Part shown: piece after piece, positions 1 through 5,748 of the stretch
How positions within the stretch are numbered: position 1 is the stretch's first letter
How the letters are laid out: every line of letters starts with the position of its first letter
Assembly (NCBI GenBank): GCA_903824735.1
Contig: CAIJXO010000021.1
Span: forward strand, 1 to 7,003
Direction of reading: 5' to 3'
DNA length: 7,003 bases
Source of the DNA: an uncultured bacterium
GTDB taxonomy: Bacteria > Patescibacteriota > Minisyncoccia > Phycocordibacterales > GWA1-40-21
Made by a program: the position numbers and the translations under genes
The notes under the pieces: model-generated
Databases searched by the model: none
Told to the model about the DNA's origin: nothing
The model's input: only the letters and a program-made list of their open reading frames with translations

Positions 1-576
1 ATTCACCATGTCCCCCACAATCCAGCTAAAGAAGACAATAAAGATGATTAGAATGTAAATGCCGTATTGCTCGACGGCGCGAATAGAATTTTCGAAGCGA
101 TAAGGTAAAATTGCCATTAATATTTTGGAACCGTCGAGTGGTGGAATCGGGACAAGGTTGAAAACCATCAAAACCAGGTTTATGGCGACGATATAAGTAA
201 AGATAGCCTGAACCGCCTGAGATAAACCAAGCTCGAGACTAAAGCGCAAGGCCAAGCCGAAAAATAGGGCGATCAAAAGATTTACAATTACTCCCGCAAT
301 CGAGACCCAGAACTCGCCCACTTTCCTGTTTCGTAAGTTGTATGGGTTATATGGAACTGGCTTCGCCCAGCCGACGATAAAGCCCGTTCCCGAAAAAAAT
401 AAGATTAAAGGCAATATGATAGAACCAAAAAGATCAATGTGTTTTACTGGATTCAAAGTCAAACGTCCCAAATTTTTAGCGGTTGGATCGCCAAAATAAT
501 ACGCCATTGCCCCATGAGCGACTTCGTGGGCAATAACGGAGATTATTAGAATTGCTAGTTGAAATATAAAATCCAT
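1..576 (-). CDS. M50-family site-2 protease-like zinc membrane protease (partial, C-terminus missing)
   Basis: Reading the minus strand from the ATG at 576 gives 192 uninterrupted residues running off the left edge. Residues 17-21 are HEVAH, the HExxH zinc motif of metalloproteases, placed in the first membrane segment as in M50 site-2 proteases. Residues 140-149 read NLVPIPPLDG, matching the second M50 signature (N-x-x-P-x-P-x-L-D-G), whose Asp (148) is the third zinc ligand. GWAKPVP at 69-75 and AGVIVN at 94-99 are also typical. Roughly four to five hydrophobic segments are visible, and no PDZ domain lies between the motifs, so it resembles the short YwhC/Rip3-like subgroup rather than RseP. 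Such enzymes cut membrane-embedded substrates; the substrate here is unknown. Family members are often 200-230 residues, so only a short tail is probably missing. It is divergent from rpmB, with 56 bp between the starts and no Shine-Dalgarno sequence. Confidence 0.93.
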   Translation of the reverse strand, partial: MDFIFQLAILIISVIAHEVAHGAMAYYFGDPTAKNLGRLTLNPVKHIDLFGSIILPLILFFSGTGFIVGWAKPVPYNPYNLRNRKVGEFWVSIAGVIVNLLIALFFGLALRFSLELGLSQAVQAIFTYIVAINLVLMVFNLVPIPPLDGSKILMAILPYRFENSIRAVEQYGIYILIIFIVFFSWIVGDMVN

Positions 577-632
577 TTTACAAAATTACGTTACTATGAT
601 AGCATAGCACAACTAACTAATTCATTAAACAA
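577..632. promoter_or_regulatory. Divergent promoter gap between the M50 protease gene and rpmB
   Basis: The 56-bp gap contains two overlapping -10-like hexamers on opposite strands: TATGAT at 595-600 on plus, and TATCAT at 601-596 on minus. The minus one is preceded by TGC, making an extended -10 (TGCTATCAT). Predicted transcripts would have leaders of roughly 26 nt for rpmB and 12 nt for the protease. No good -35 box at normal spacing was found for either side, and no ribosome-binding site precedes either start. The promoter call is inferred from motif position only. Confidence 0.4.
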
Positions 633-878
633 ATGGCCAAAGTCTGTGAAATAACAAAAAGGGGATCAATCGTCGGAGGCGGTTATTCAAACCGAACCCG
701 TGCTACTAAATTCAACCCTACCGGTGCGGTCCGTAAGTATGTAAATCTTCAGAAAAAGAAGATTTATGTTCCTGAACTAAAGAAGTCTTTCACTTTGACT
801 ATTTCTACTCGTGCTCTTAAGACCATTCAAAAGAACGGTGCTTATGCTACTTTGAAAAAAGCTGGGGTTATTAAGTAG
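633..878 (+). CDS. rpmB: 50S ribosomal protein L28
   Basis: The 81-residue basic protein begins MAKVCEITKRGSIVGGGYSN, with the L28 pattern of C-E/D-x-T-x-K, then G-x-x-V-x-x-G and N-R-T/S. It continues with the Lys/Arg-rich RRF/N-type region (RATKFNP), a V-N-L-Q-KKKIYVPE segment and a C-terminal STRALKTI helix ending in KKAGVIK. L28 is a late-assembling protein of the large ribosomal subunit. Length is normal for bacterial L28 (about 60-95). Only one Cys (5) is present, so it is the zinc-free form. The gene stands alone rather than next to rpmG, and is divergent from the protease and convergent with the metallo-beta-lactamase-fold gene. The ATG at 633 is the only start that gives the family N-terminus. 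It has no upstream Shine-Dalgarno sequence (upstream bases are TTCATTAAACAA). Confidence 0.97.
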   Translation: MAKVCEITKRGSIVGGGYSNRTRATKFNPTGAVRKYVNLQKKKIYVPELKKSFTLTISTRALKTIQKNGAYATLKKAGVIK

Positions 879-881
879 AAC

Positions 882-987
882 CAAACCATACTACTACTTC
901 AAAATGCACGAAGTTTTCCTTCTAGAAAACTTCTCCGTCCAGCGCCGTCGCGCTTCCCGAGGCATTTTTTAGTAGTATTATGGTTTG
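882..987. repeat. 26-bp imperfect inverted repeat with nested hairpins
   Basis: Bases 882-907 match the reverse complement of 962-987 at 23 of 26 positions (mismatches opposite 891, 899 and 900). The left arm is in the noncoding tail after rpmB. The right arm encodes the QTIILLKNA stretch (about residues 277-285) of the convergent gene. Inside lie a perfect 9-bp stem (910-918 with 925-933, loop of 6) and a 5-bp GC-rich stem (941-945 with 950-954, loop of 4). Either transcript could fold into a multi-branched structure here. It may be a shared 3'-end structure or the remnant of an inverted duplication of the gene end; sequence alone does not separate these. Confidence 0.75.
910..933. terminator. 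Perfect 9-bp hairpin between convergent rpmB and MBL-fold gene (possible terminator)
   Basis: GAAGTTTTC pairs exactly with GAAAACTTC around a 6-nt loop. The stop codon TAG of the minus-strand gene (924-922) falls in the loop. It is the only simple strong stem in the 43 bp separating the two convergent genes. On the minus strand a short TTTT run follows a few bases later, while on plus there is no immediate T-run. The stem is AT-rich, so it is at best a weak bidirectional terminator or an mRNA 3'-end protecting structure. Confidence 0.35.
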
Positions 988-1815
988 TCCGTTACTCTTA
1001 AATATCACGCTACCTTTGCCGAGAGTCTCGGCAATTTTGCTTTTATACTTAGCTAAAATATCAAGCACCTCCTGTGTCGGATGGCCGTAGCTGTTATTCA
1101 AACCGGCTGAAATCACCGAGTAAGCCGGCGACACAGTTTCAACATAAAGCTCAGAACTAGAATACTTGGAACCATGATGTCCAGCTTTAAGAACATCACT
1201 CTTCAGGACCGGCCCATACTTCTCGACTAAATACTTTTCAATCAAGATTGGCGAATCGCCAGTAAGAAGAAATGAACTATCGCCGTAAATCATTTTGCCA
1301 ACAATAGAAGATTCATTCGTCTCCCATCCCGAAGTATCTTCATCAGGAAAAAGAATATCAAAGTGTGACCCGTCACCAAAATCAACATTCTCTGGAGCGG
1401 TAATTATTTCTTGTTTTATTTTTTTCTTTTCCGCTGTAGCAAGCAAGCTCTCGAAAACAGCCGAAGTGGAGGTAGTCATAGTACGCACAAAAAGATTAAC
1501 TGAATAACGATTCAAAACGTCATTCAGTCCACCGATATGATCTTGATCGGCATGGGTGGCAAGGATGACATCGATAGAGCGATCATAGAAAGGCATTACT
1601 TTGCCAAGCTCACGCAACACCGCGCCACCTGGTAAACCGCCATCGATGAGCATTTGCCGACCGCTCGGAGTCTCGATAAAAATGGCATCTCCTTGGCCAA
1701 CGTCTAAAAAGGCCACTGTAAGCTCGTGCTGGCTGCGTTCATGGGCCAAGCTAAAGATTAGAACATTGGCTATCACTAGCAATATGAGCAAATAGATTTT
1801 GAAATATTTTTTCAT
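922..1815 (-). CDS. ComEC C-terminal-type metallo-beta-lactamase-fold protein, membrane-anchored
   Basis: The 297-residue protein starts with two Lys and one hydrophobic segment (about residues 4-24), an uncleaved-anchor or signal-like N-terminus. By the positive-inside rule this places the rest outside the cytoplasm. The body is the MBL fold seen at the end of ComEC/Rec2: VAFLDVGQGDAIFIETPSG (34-52), MLIDGG (55-60), the metal motif THADQDH (87-93), LLTGDS (183-188, Asp187), KAGHHGS (210-216) and GHP (244-246). In ComEC this domain is thought to degrade the non-imported strand during DNA uptake; that role is inferred here. The matching channel part is encoded separately at 2392-3888 on the same strand. 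It is divergent from the SOD gene with 35 bp between starts, and no Shine-Dalgarno is seen. Alternatives are a secreted hydrolase or cyclic-nucleotide or DNA phosphodiesterase of the same family. Confidence 0.9.
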   Translation of the reverse strand: MKKYFKIYLLILLVIANVLIFSLAHERSQHELTVAFLDVGQGDAIFIETPSGRQMLIDGGLPGGAVLRELGKVMPFYDRSIDVILATHADQDHIGGLNDVLNRYSVNLFVRTMTTSTSAVFESLLATAEKKKIKQEIITAPENVDFGDGSHFDILFPDEDTSGWETNESSIVGKMIYGDSSFLLTGDSPILIEKYLVEKYGPVLKSDVLKAGHHGSKYSSSELYVETVSPAYSVISAGLNNSYGHPTQEVLDILAKYKSKIAETLGKGSVIFKSNGQTIILLKNASGSATALDGEVF

Positions 1816-1830
1816 TCGCTTTTTAGGGAC

Positions 1831-1844
1831 TATAATTATATACT
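1831..1844. promoter_or_regulatory. Palindromic bidirectional -10 element between MBL-fold gene and SOD gene
   Basis: TATAATTATA (1831-1840) is a perfect palindrome offering a consensus TATAAT on each strand: 1831-1836 on plus, 1840-1835 on minus. For the minus gene this predicts a start near 1828 and a leader of about 13 nt. For the SOD gene, either this box or the overlapping TATACT (1839-1844) could serve. The latter is six bases before ATG 1851 and would give a leaderless message. The whole gap is only 35 bp, so the promoters must overlap. A weak -35 match for the minus side (TTCATA, 1862-1857) lies inside the SOD coding start. Confidence 0.55.
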
Positions 1845-1850
1845 AAATGT

Positions 1851-2438
1851 ATGAAATATGAAGAAAAAAAGTTTAGTATCGGAAAGTTAGAGGGTATATC
1901 AGAAAAAACTATCACTGAGCACTTAAAACTTTACTCGGGTTATGTAAAACACACTAACCTTATTTTAGAGAAAGCCGGAGATTTAATTAAAAATCCTGAC
2001 ACCCAATATGCTGGCGCAGAAATGCAGAGACGTTTTAGTTTTGAATTTAACGGCATGCGTAATCATGAAATTTATTTTTCTTTACTTGAGAATTCAAACA
2101 AAGACGGAATCAAAGAGGGCAAACTATTTTCGGAAATCAGCAAAACTTGGGGTTCATTCGATGCGTGGCTAGAAAACTTTAAGAAAATCGCCGTCAGTGT
2201 CCGTGGACCAGGCTGGGTTATGCTTTATCGCGACAAAACCACTGGTAATCTTCTAAACAGCTGGGTAGACGAACAGCATTTGGGAATCTTAAACGGCCTT
2301 GATGTCATCGTCGCACTTGATATGTGGGAGCACTCCTACTATTTGGATTACACCCCGGCCGAAAAAGGTAAATACGTTGAAGCTTTCTTTGCTAATCTAA
2401 ACTGGACTGTCGCCGAGAAACTATTTGAGAACGCGTAA
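1851..2438 (+). CDS. Superoxide dismutase, Fe/Mn family
   Basis: The 195-residue protein has the complete Fe/Mn-SOD layout and converts superoxide to oxygen and hydrogen peroxide. Likely metal ligands are His24 (TEHLKLYSGYV), His72 (FNGMRNHE), Asp157 and His161 (DMWEHSYYLDY). GPGWVMLY (119-126) and a C-terminal NLNW complete the signature. The spacing from His24 to the conserved Tyr (31) is one residue shorter than in E. coli enzymes, and the usual HH pair between them is absent. Position 68 is Gly (Fe-type enzymes commonly have Gln there), and Gln142 sits 15 residues before Asp157, which together lean towards Mn or dual-metal use; this is an inference. No signal peptide, so cytosolic. The last 47 bp overlap the end of the ComEC gene on the other strand. 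No Shine-Dalgarno; the start is close to a TATACT box. Confidence 0.95.
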   Translation: MKYEEKKFSIGKLEGISEKTITEHLKLYSGYVKHTNLILEKAGDLIKNPDTQYAGAEMQRRFSFEFNGMRNHEIYFSLLENSNKDGIKEGKLFSEISKTWGSFDAWLENFKKIAVSVRGPGWVMLYRDKTTGNLLNSWVDEQHLGILNGLDVIVALDMWEHSYYLDYTPAEKGKYVEAFFANLNWTVAEKLFENA

Positions 2439-3888
2439 TTACGATCGCGAAGATAATATAGATAATAACCACTATGCTCAGTGGAAATTTTTCTACACTA
2501 AGTGCGGCAAAAGGTAAGCTCGCGAAAAAATCTATAACTTTCAATTCATAAGAGAGCAAAAGCGAAGTAATAAAGGCAAACGGCAAGGCTAAAGTAACAG
2601 AAATTAAGGCCATCATTCCCGTGACGAAACCAAAAAGCATGATTGTCGGGATAATCGGCAAGATTAAAATGTTTGTTGGGAGTGAAACAATCGAGATCAT
2701 CCCCATTTTGTAAAAAATAAAAGGCAAGACAAAGATTTGTGTGGCAATGGTCGATAAAACCAGTTCTCTCAACTTATACTTTTCAGTTATGAATTGAAAT
2801 TTACTTTCAATAAGTGGCGAGACAAAAATCAAAGCCATAGTGGACAAAAAAGACAGCTGAAACGAGACATCAAAAACTAGAATCTTGGGGTTTTGGGCGA
2901 TCATAAAAAGACCGGCCAGAAACAAAGCGCGTATCACGTCATAAGTGCGGCCGGTAGCTTTAGCTAAAAGCACAAGTAAAGCCATTATTGAAGCACGTAG
3001 AACAGTAGCCGAACCGCCAGTCATAATCGCAAAGAGAAAAATACCCAAAGCCCCACAAGACAGAGAAACTGATCGTGGCAAAAAAGATAGAGCGAGCATA
3101 ATCCCCTCCACGACAATCGTAATGTTATAACCTGACAGCGCAACAATATGCGATACACCGGCCCTGCGAAACTTTTCCTGTAAATCCTTGCCTAGAGAGT
3201 TCTTGGCACCCAAAAGTAAACCGCCGAGCAGAGACGACTCTGGTTCCCTAATCAAAGTATTAATTTTACCCATAAAAGTATTCTTAAAAGCAAAAAGTTT
3301 GGTTTTCAAAAAAGAACCGTGTCCAGAAGATACAATCCACGCACTCGCAAAGTTCAACTGGTAGTAAATATCGTCTTTGGCCAGAAACCCGACATAATCA
3401 AACGCCGGACTAGTCGTCGAATTATAATTCTCTGGGACTTCAAGCTTCCCTTTCGCTTTAATTTCATCGCCATACTTAAAAACAGGCAAGAGTCCGGTCG
3501 AAACAAGCACCTTTTGTCCTTCTACTTCTACCGTCAGCTGAGCATTCTTCTCTTTGATATTCGGCTCGTCGATAATAATCCCAGTTAGTTCCACTTTCTG
3601 ACCAACTTTACTGGCTAGATTATCAACTTTTGGTCTAATCTCTTTAAAATCATATCGTAAAACACCAAGAGCAAAAGAAAATACAAACACAGAAATTAAA
3701 ACAACCGCAACTTTTGCTTCGGCTTTAAATTTTCCGTAGACAAAAATAGCAGTAGCTAGAAGTAAAATAAAAATAGCAATATCAAAACTAATCTTCACAA
3801 AAGAGCAGACGAAAACTGCAAAAATGAAGCCGGAAAAGAGGGTGTAGAAAAGACGCGAGTTGTTTATTGGTTTGACTTCTGTTTTCAT
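2392..3888 (-). CDS. comEC: ComEC/Rec2 DNA-uptake channel protein, lacking the MBL domain
   Basis: The 498-residue polytopic membrane protein is the N-terminal and central part of ComEC, the channel passing single-stranded DNA across the inner membrane in natural transformation. In order: two to three N-terminal helices (about 15-80), a soluble OB-like region (about 98-178, with YGDEIKAKGKLE), then the Competence domain with FRRAGVSHIVALSGYNIT (240-257), GGSATVLRAS (291-300) and DVSFQLSFL (340-348), followed by several more helices to the end. It stops where an ordinary ComEC would continue into its MBL domain, which is a separate gene at 922-1815. I chose ATG 3888 because the in-frame ATG at 3924 lies only a few bases from a stable hairpin, and a TATTAT box fits 3888. 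The 3924 start would add 12 residues. No Shine-Dalgarno. It overlaps SOD tail-to-tail by 47 bp. Confidence 0.93.
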   Translation of the reverse strand: MKTEVKPINNSRLFYTLFSGFIFAVFVCSFVKISFDIAIFILLLATAIFVYGKFKAEAKVAVVLISVFVFSFALGVLRYDFKEIRPKVDNLASKVGQKVELTGIIIDEPNIKEKNAQLTVEVEGQKVLVSTGLLPVFKYGDEIKAKGKLEVPENYNSTTSPAFDYVGFLAKDDIYYQLNFASAWIVSSGHGSFLKTKLFAFKNTFMGKINTLIREPESSLLGGLLLGAKNSLGKDLQEKFRRAGVSHIVALSGYNITIVVEGIMLALSFLPRSVSLSCGALGIFLFAIMTGGSATVLRASIMALLVLLAKATGRTYDVIRALFLAGLFMIAQNPKILVFDVSFQLSFLSTMALIFVSPLIESKFQFITEKYKLRELVLSTIATQIFVLPFIFYKMGMISIVSLPTNILILPIIPTIMLFGFVTGMMALISVTLALPFAFITSLLLSYELKVIDFFASLPFAALSVEKFPLSIVVIIYIIFAIVITRSQIVSRRQSSLD

Positions 3889-3894
3889 GGGTAT

Positions 3895-3900
3895 ATAATA
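3895..3900 (-). promoter_or_regulatory. -10-like box for the ComEC channel gene (leaderless start predicted)
   Basis: TATTAT on the minus strand (3900-3895) matches the -10 consensus at five of six positions and ends six bases before ATG 3888. Transcription would start about at the start codon, giving a leaderless message. No convincing -35 was found at 16-18 bp. Confidence 0.35.
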
Positions 3901-3925
3901 TTTGCATAAGTTGGGGTAACCCATT

Positions 3926-3951
3926 TAAGGGCCGCCGAGAGGCGGTCTTTA
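3926..3951. terminator. GC-rich hairpin with GAGA tetraloop at the end of the PemK-like gene
   Basis: Bases 3926-3936 pair with 3941-3951 around the GNRA loop GAGA: 11 pairs in plus-strand RNA, including two G-U. In minus-strand RNA those two pairs become A-C mismatches, leaving a core of five GC pairs plus flanks. It overlaps the TAA (3951-3949) of the minus-strand PemK-like gene and separates it from the ComEC gene. Position argues for a terminator of the PemK-like gene, but the base-pairing and the following UUUAGUAUUU favour the plus orientation, where no gene lies upstream nearby. It may work in both directions. Confidence 0.5.
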
Positions 3952-4350
3952 GTATTTCTCAGGCTTCATTATCAAAGCACAATAAAGAAGCTTAATATTC
4001 TCAAGCTCCAACTCCGATATTTCGTACATTTTTTCCTCTAACCTTTTCTTATCTAGTATTCTAGCCTGATTCAAAATTACAGTTTGAGTTACCCCTTCAT
4101 GAGTAGTCTGACAATACCAATCACCATGGTGTCTTTGCGACGTTAGTGGTAAGCCTAAAAACACATTTCCGGTAAATTTCTTTATAATAAGCACCGGCCT
4201 ATGAAAAGTGTCACCCTTGCCAATGATCTCATCGCCAATATTTAGACCAAAACGGCACCAACGGATCTCCCCCGTCTTTATTTTAACGACAGAATCGGTT
4301 TCTTCTGTGACCTTTTTAATCTCATTCCACTCGTCAAAATCTTTTTGCAT
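3949..4350 (-). CDS. PemK/MazF-family protein (toxin-like endoribonuclease), no antitoxin adjacent
   Basis: The 133-residue protein starts MQKDFDEWNEIKK, a charged N-terminal extension of about 25 residues, followed by a MazF/PemK-like barrel. Visible signatures are GEIRWCRFGLNIGDEI (27-42), HRPVLIIKKF (50-59), FLGLPLTSQ (64-72) and VILNQARILDKKRL (91-104), matching the family's R-P-V-L-V-I, L-P-L-T-S and Q-x-R-x-x-D-x-x-R-L elements. Arg51 and Thr70/Ser71 are the candidate active-site residues. Family members usually cleave single-stranded RNA at short motifs and are held in check by a small antitoxin upstream. None is visible here: the upstream 80 bp hold a terminator and the neighbour is a binding-protein gene. 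It may be a housekeeping RNase, or its antitoxin may lie elsewhere. An in-frame ATG at 4389 would add 13 residues but sits inside that terminator, so I chose 4350. Confidence 0.8.
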   Translation of the reverse strand: MQKDFDEWNEIKKVTEETDSVVKIKTGEIRWCRFGLNIGDEIIGKGDTFHRPVLIIKKFTGNVFLGLPLTSQRHHGDWYCQTTHEGVTQTVILNQARILDKKRLEEKMYEISELELENIKLLYCALIMKPEKY

Positions 4351-4376
4351 AACGGCGAATATCCTACCATACCAAA

Positions 4377-4402
4377 ACACAGCCCACATTTATGAGCTGT
4401 GT
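4377..4402 (-). terminator. Intrinsic terminator of the solute-binding-protein gene
   Basis: In minus-strand RNA, 4402-4392 pairs with 4387-4377: 11 pairs with two G-U wobbles, around a 4-nt loop, followed directly by a UUUU run (4377-4374). It begins 29 bases after the TAA at 4431. The two wobble pairs would be A-C mismatches in plus-strand RNA, so the structure is strand-specific and points to termination of the minus-strand transcript. Confidence 0.75.
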
Positions 4403-4430
4403 ATAAATCGCCCGAGGTTTAGACTAGACC

Positions 4431-5588
4431 TTAATAGACACAGGTCTGATCAGTGACAACTAGACCTGAGCCAGAGGCTTTTACTGATTTTTTAATACAA
4501 GTAAGACCTCTGTCCAACACATCACCGTTTACATCAAAACTCGTAAGACCAGAAACACCAGGATAATCTTTAATTTTAGATAGTTTATCCTTCACGCATT
4601 CAGCATTAAGATTATCAGCACACGATTCAAAACCAAGAAAGTAAATCGAAACGGCATCGTAAGCTAGAGACGAGATTAGATCCGGTTCCTCATTGTACTT
4701 GGCAAGATATCTTTTACGAAACTCTCCATAAGATCGGTTGTCATCTGTCTTGTCGAGCTCGGTCAGGTTAATTAGCCCATCTGCATATACCCCCGCAGAC
4801 TGATACAAATCACTTCCGACACTCCCACTGTGAGCAAAAAATTGCCCACTGACACCAGCTATTTTAGCTTGCTTTATCGCGAGACCAATTTCTTTGGGAA
4901 AGCCCGCAAAAATAACAACCTCACTACCTTTGTTTTTCAAATTAACAATCTGTGCGCGGAAATCTGTTTCATCCTTGTTATATTTTTCTGATGCAACCAC
5001 ATTCACACCGTACTTGATGATCTCTTTCTGGAACATCTCATAGACTCCGACACCATAATCAGAGTTCTGGTACAGGAATGATACAGTTTTTGGTTTAAGA
5101 TGCTCGGCAATATATTTCGCAGCGGCGATTCCCTCAAGAGCAGAAGAATATTTGGTACGAAATATATACTCGCCCGCATTGGTTAGGCCCGGATTCGAAG
5201 TGGCGGTAGCAATTAACACTACTCCCGCTTTCTCTAGGACTGGAGCGATGGCAACACTCACTGCTGAAACGTCACAAATAATAAACTTTACACCCTGATC
5301 GATAAGCTTATGCGCAGCTGATATACCTTTAGTTTTATCAGCCTGACTATCTTCGTATATTACTTCTACCTTCCGACCATCGATACCACCACGTGCCTTA
5401 ATTTCTTCTAATGCAAGTTCAATCACCTTTCGATTGTTCTCCCCATAGAAAGAAGAGGTCGATCCCGTCAGAGATAGAATAGCACCGATTTTTATGGAGC
5501 TATTATCTCGTGAGTTAGAACCAACTACCAAGATACTGATAAAGATAACTACTAAAACGGTAATTGCTATATATAGTTTGTTTTTCAT
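4431..5588 (-). CDS. Branched-chain amino acid-type (LivK-like) extracellular solute-binding protein
   Basis: The 385-residue protein has a positively charged start, one hydrophobic segment (about 5-23) and then a type 1 periplasmic-binding fold. Lobe 1 opens with IKIGAILSLTGSTSSFYGEN (32-51), continues with ALEEIKARGGIDGRKVEVIYED (59-80), and has the hinge-type IATATSNPGLTN (126-137). FRTKYSSA, FLYQNSDYGVG (171-181) and VVIFAGFPKE (224-233) follow, all typical of Leu/Ile/Val-binding proteins. The ligand may be an amino acid or a small amide but cannot be read from the sequence. The hydrophobic segment is not followed by a lipobox Cys, so it is probably an uncleaved anchor or a signal peptide rather than a lipoprotein. 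Cys323 and Cys331 could form a disulfide, consistent with an exported protein. No permease or ATPase gene adjoins it. It is divergent from a TrmB-type regulator and has its own terminator. Confidence 0.92.
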   Translation of the reverse strand: MKNKLYIAITVLVVIFISILVVGSNSRDNSSIKIGAILSLTGSTSSFYGENNRKVIELALEEIKARGGIDGRKVEVIYEDSQADKTKGISAAHKLIDQGVKFIICDVSAVSVAIAPVLEKAGVVLIATATSNPGLTNAGEYIFRTKYSSALEGIAAAKYIAEHLKPKTVSFLYQNSDYGVGVYEMFQKEIIKYGVNVVASEKYNKDETDFRAQIVNLKNKGSEVVIFAGFPKEIGLAIKQAKIAGVSGQFFAHSGSVGSDLYQSAGVYADGLINLTELDKTDDNRSYGEFRKRYLAKYNEEPDLISSLAYDAVSIYFLGFESCADNLNAECVKDKLSKIKDYPGVSGLTSFDVNGDVLDRGLTCIKKSVKASGSGLVVTDQTCVY

Positions 5589-5606
5589 ATTTTACGACTC
5601 AAAGAC

Positions 5607-5621
5607 ATCTTGTCACAAGAT
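5607..5621. repeat. Perfect dyad ATCTTG-TCA-CAAGAT upstream of the binding-protein gene
   Basis: Six-base arms separated by three bases lie 18 bp upstream of ATG 5588, within the expected leader or start-proximal region of the minus gene. This could be an operator or a small leader hairpin. An outer pair AAGACA (5602-5607) with TGTCTT (5631-5636) partly surrounds it. Nothing identifies a binding protein. Confidence 0.4.
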
Positions 5622-5677
5622 ATATTGTATTGTCTTATATATAATATTGCACTACAATTACGTACTGGTCAATAGAA

Positions 5678-5748
5678 AAGCCTTATTCTGCAACGTATAA
5701 TGTCACGCTGGGGTGTACAACAGCTCAAGCTATTTGCAGAATAGGCTT
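5678..5748. repeat. Long inverted repeat (15 pairs, one bulge, 40-nt loop) in the divergent region
   Basis: Bases 5678-5693 pair with 5734-5748: ten perfect pairs (TATTCTGCAA with TTGCAGAATA), then five more after a single bulged base. On plus it is followed by ATTTTTGTT, and on minus by TTCTATT. The loop carries a TATAAT and one TGTACAA. It could be a terminator-like leader, a small structured RNA, or a cruciform site bringing operator copies together. The function is not identified. Confidence 0.65.

Noticed and set aside
941..970. GC-rich stem 941-954 plus T6 (965-970) as an rpmB terminator
   Set aside because: Ten bases separate the five-pair stem from the T-run, too far for a standard intrinsic terminator.
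1295..1795. Plus-strand open frames at 1295-1507 and 1601-1795
   Set aside because: They are antisense to the well-supported MBL-fold gene, have no family features, and their composition mirrors the opposite strand.
2434..2443. Ten-base palindrome CGTAATTACG over the SOD stop codon
   Set aside because: It is short, within overlapping coding sequence and lacks a T-run, so it is most likely chance.
2945..3588. Plus-strand open frames at 2945-3130 and 3319-3588
   Set aside because: They are antisense to the ComEC channel gene, with low-complexity basic translations and no recognisable motif.
3889..3924. Upstream ATG at 3924 as the ComEC start
   Set aside because: It adds 12 residues without family similarity and lies only a few bases from the GC-rich hairpin, whereas a -10-like box fits the ATG at 3888. 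It remains possible.
4208..4456. Plus-strand open frame across the start of the PemK-like gene
   Set aside because: It runs through the PemK-like coding region, the terminator and the end of the binding-protein gene, and no protein signature is seen.
5494..5700. Plus-strand open frame of 68 codons into the divergent region
   Set aside because: Most of it is antisense to the binding-protein start. The remainder is AT-rich control sequence without a plausible product.
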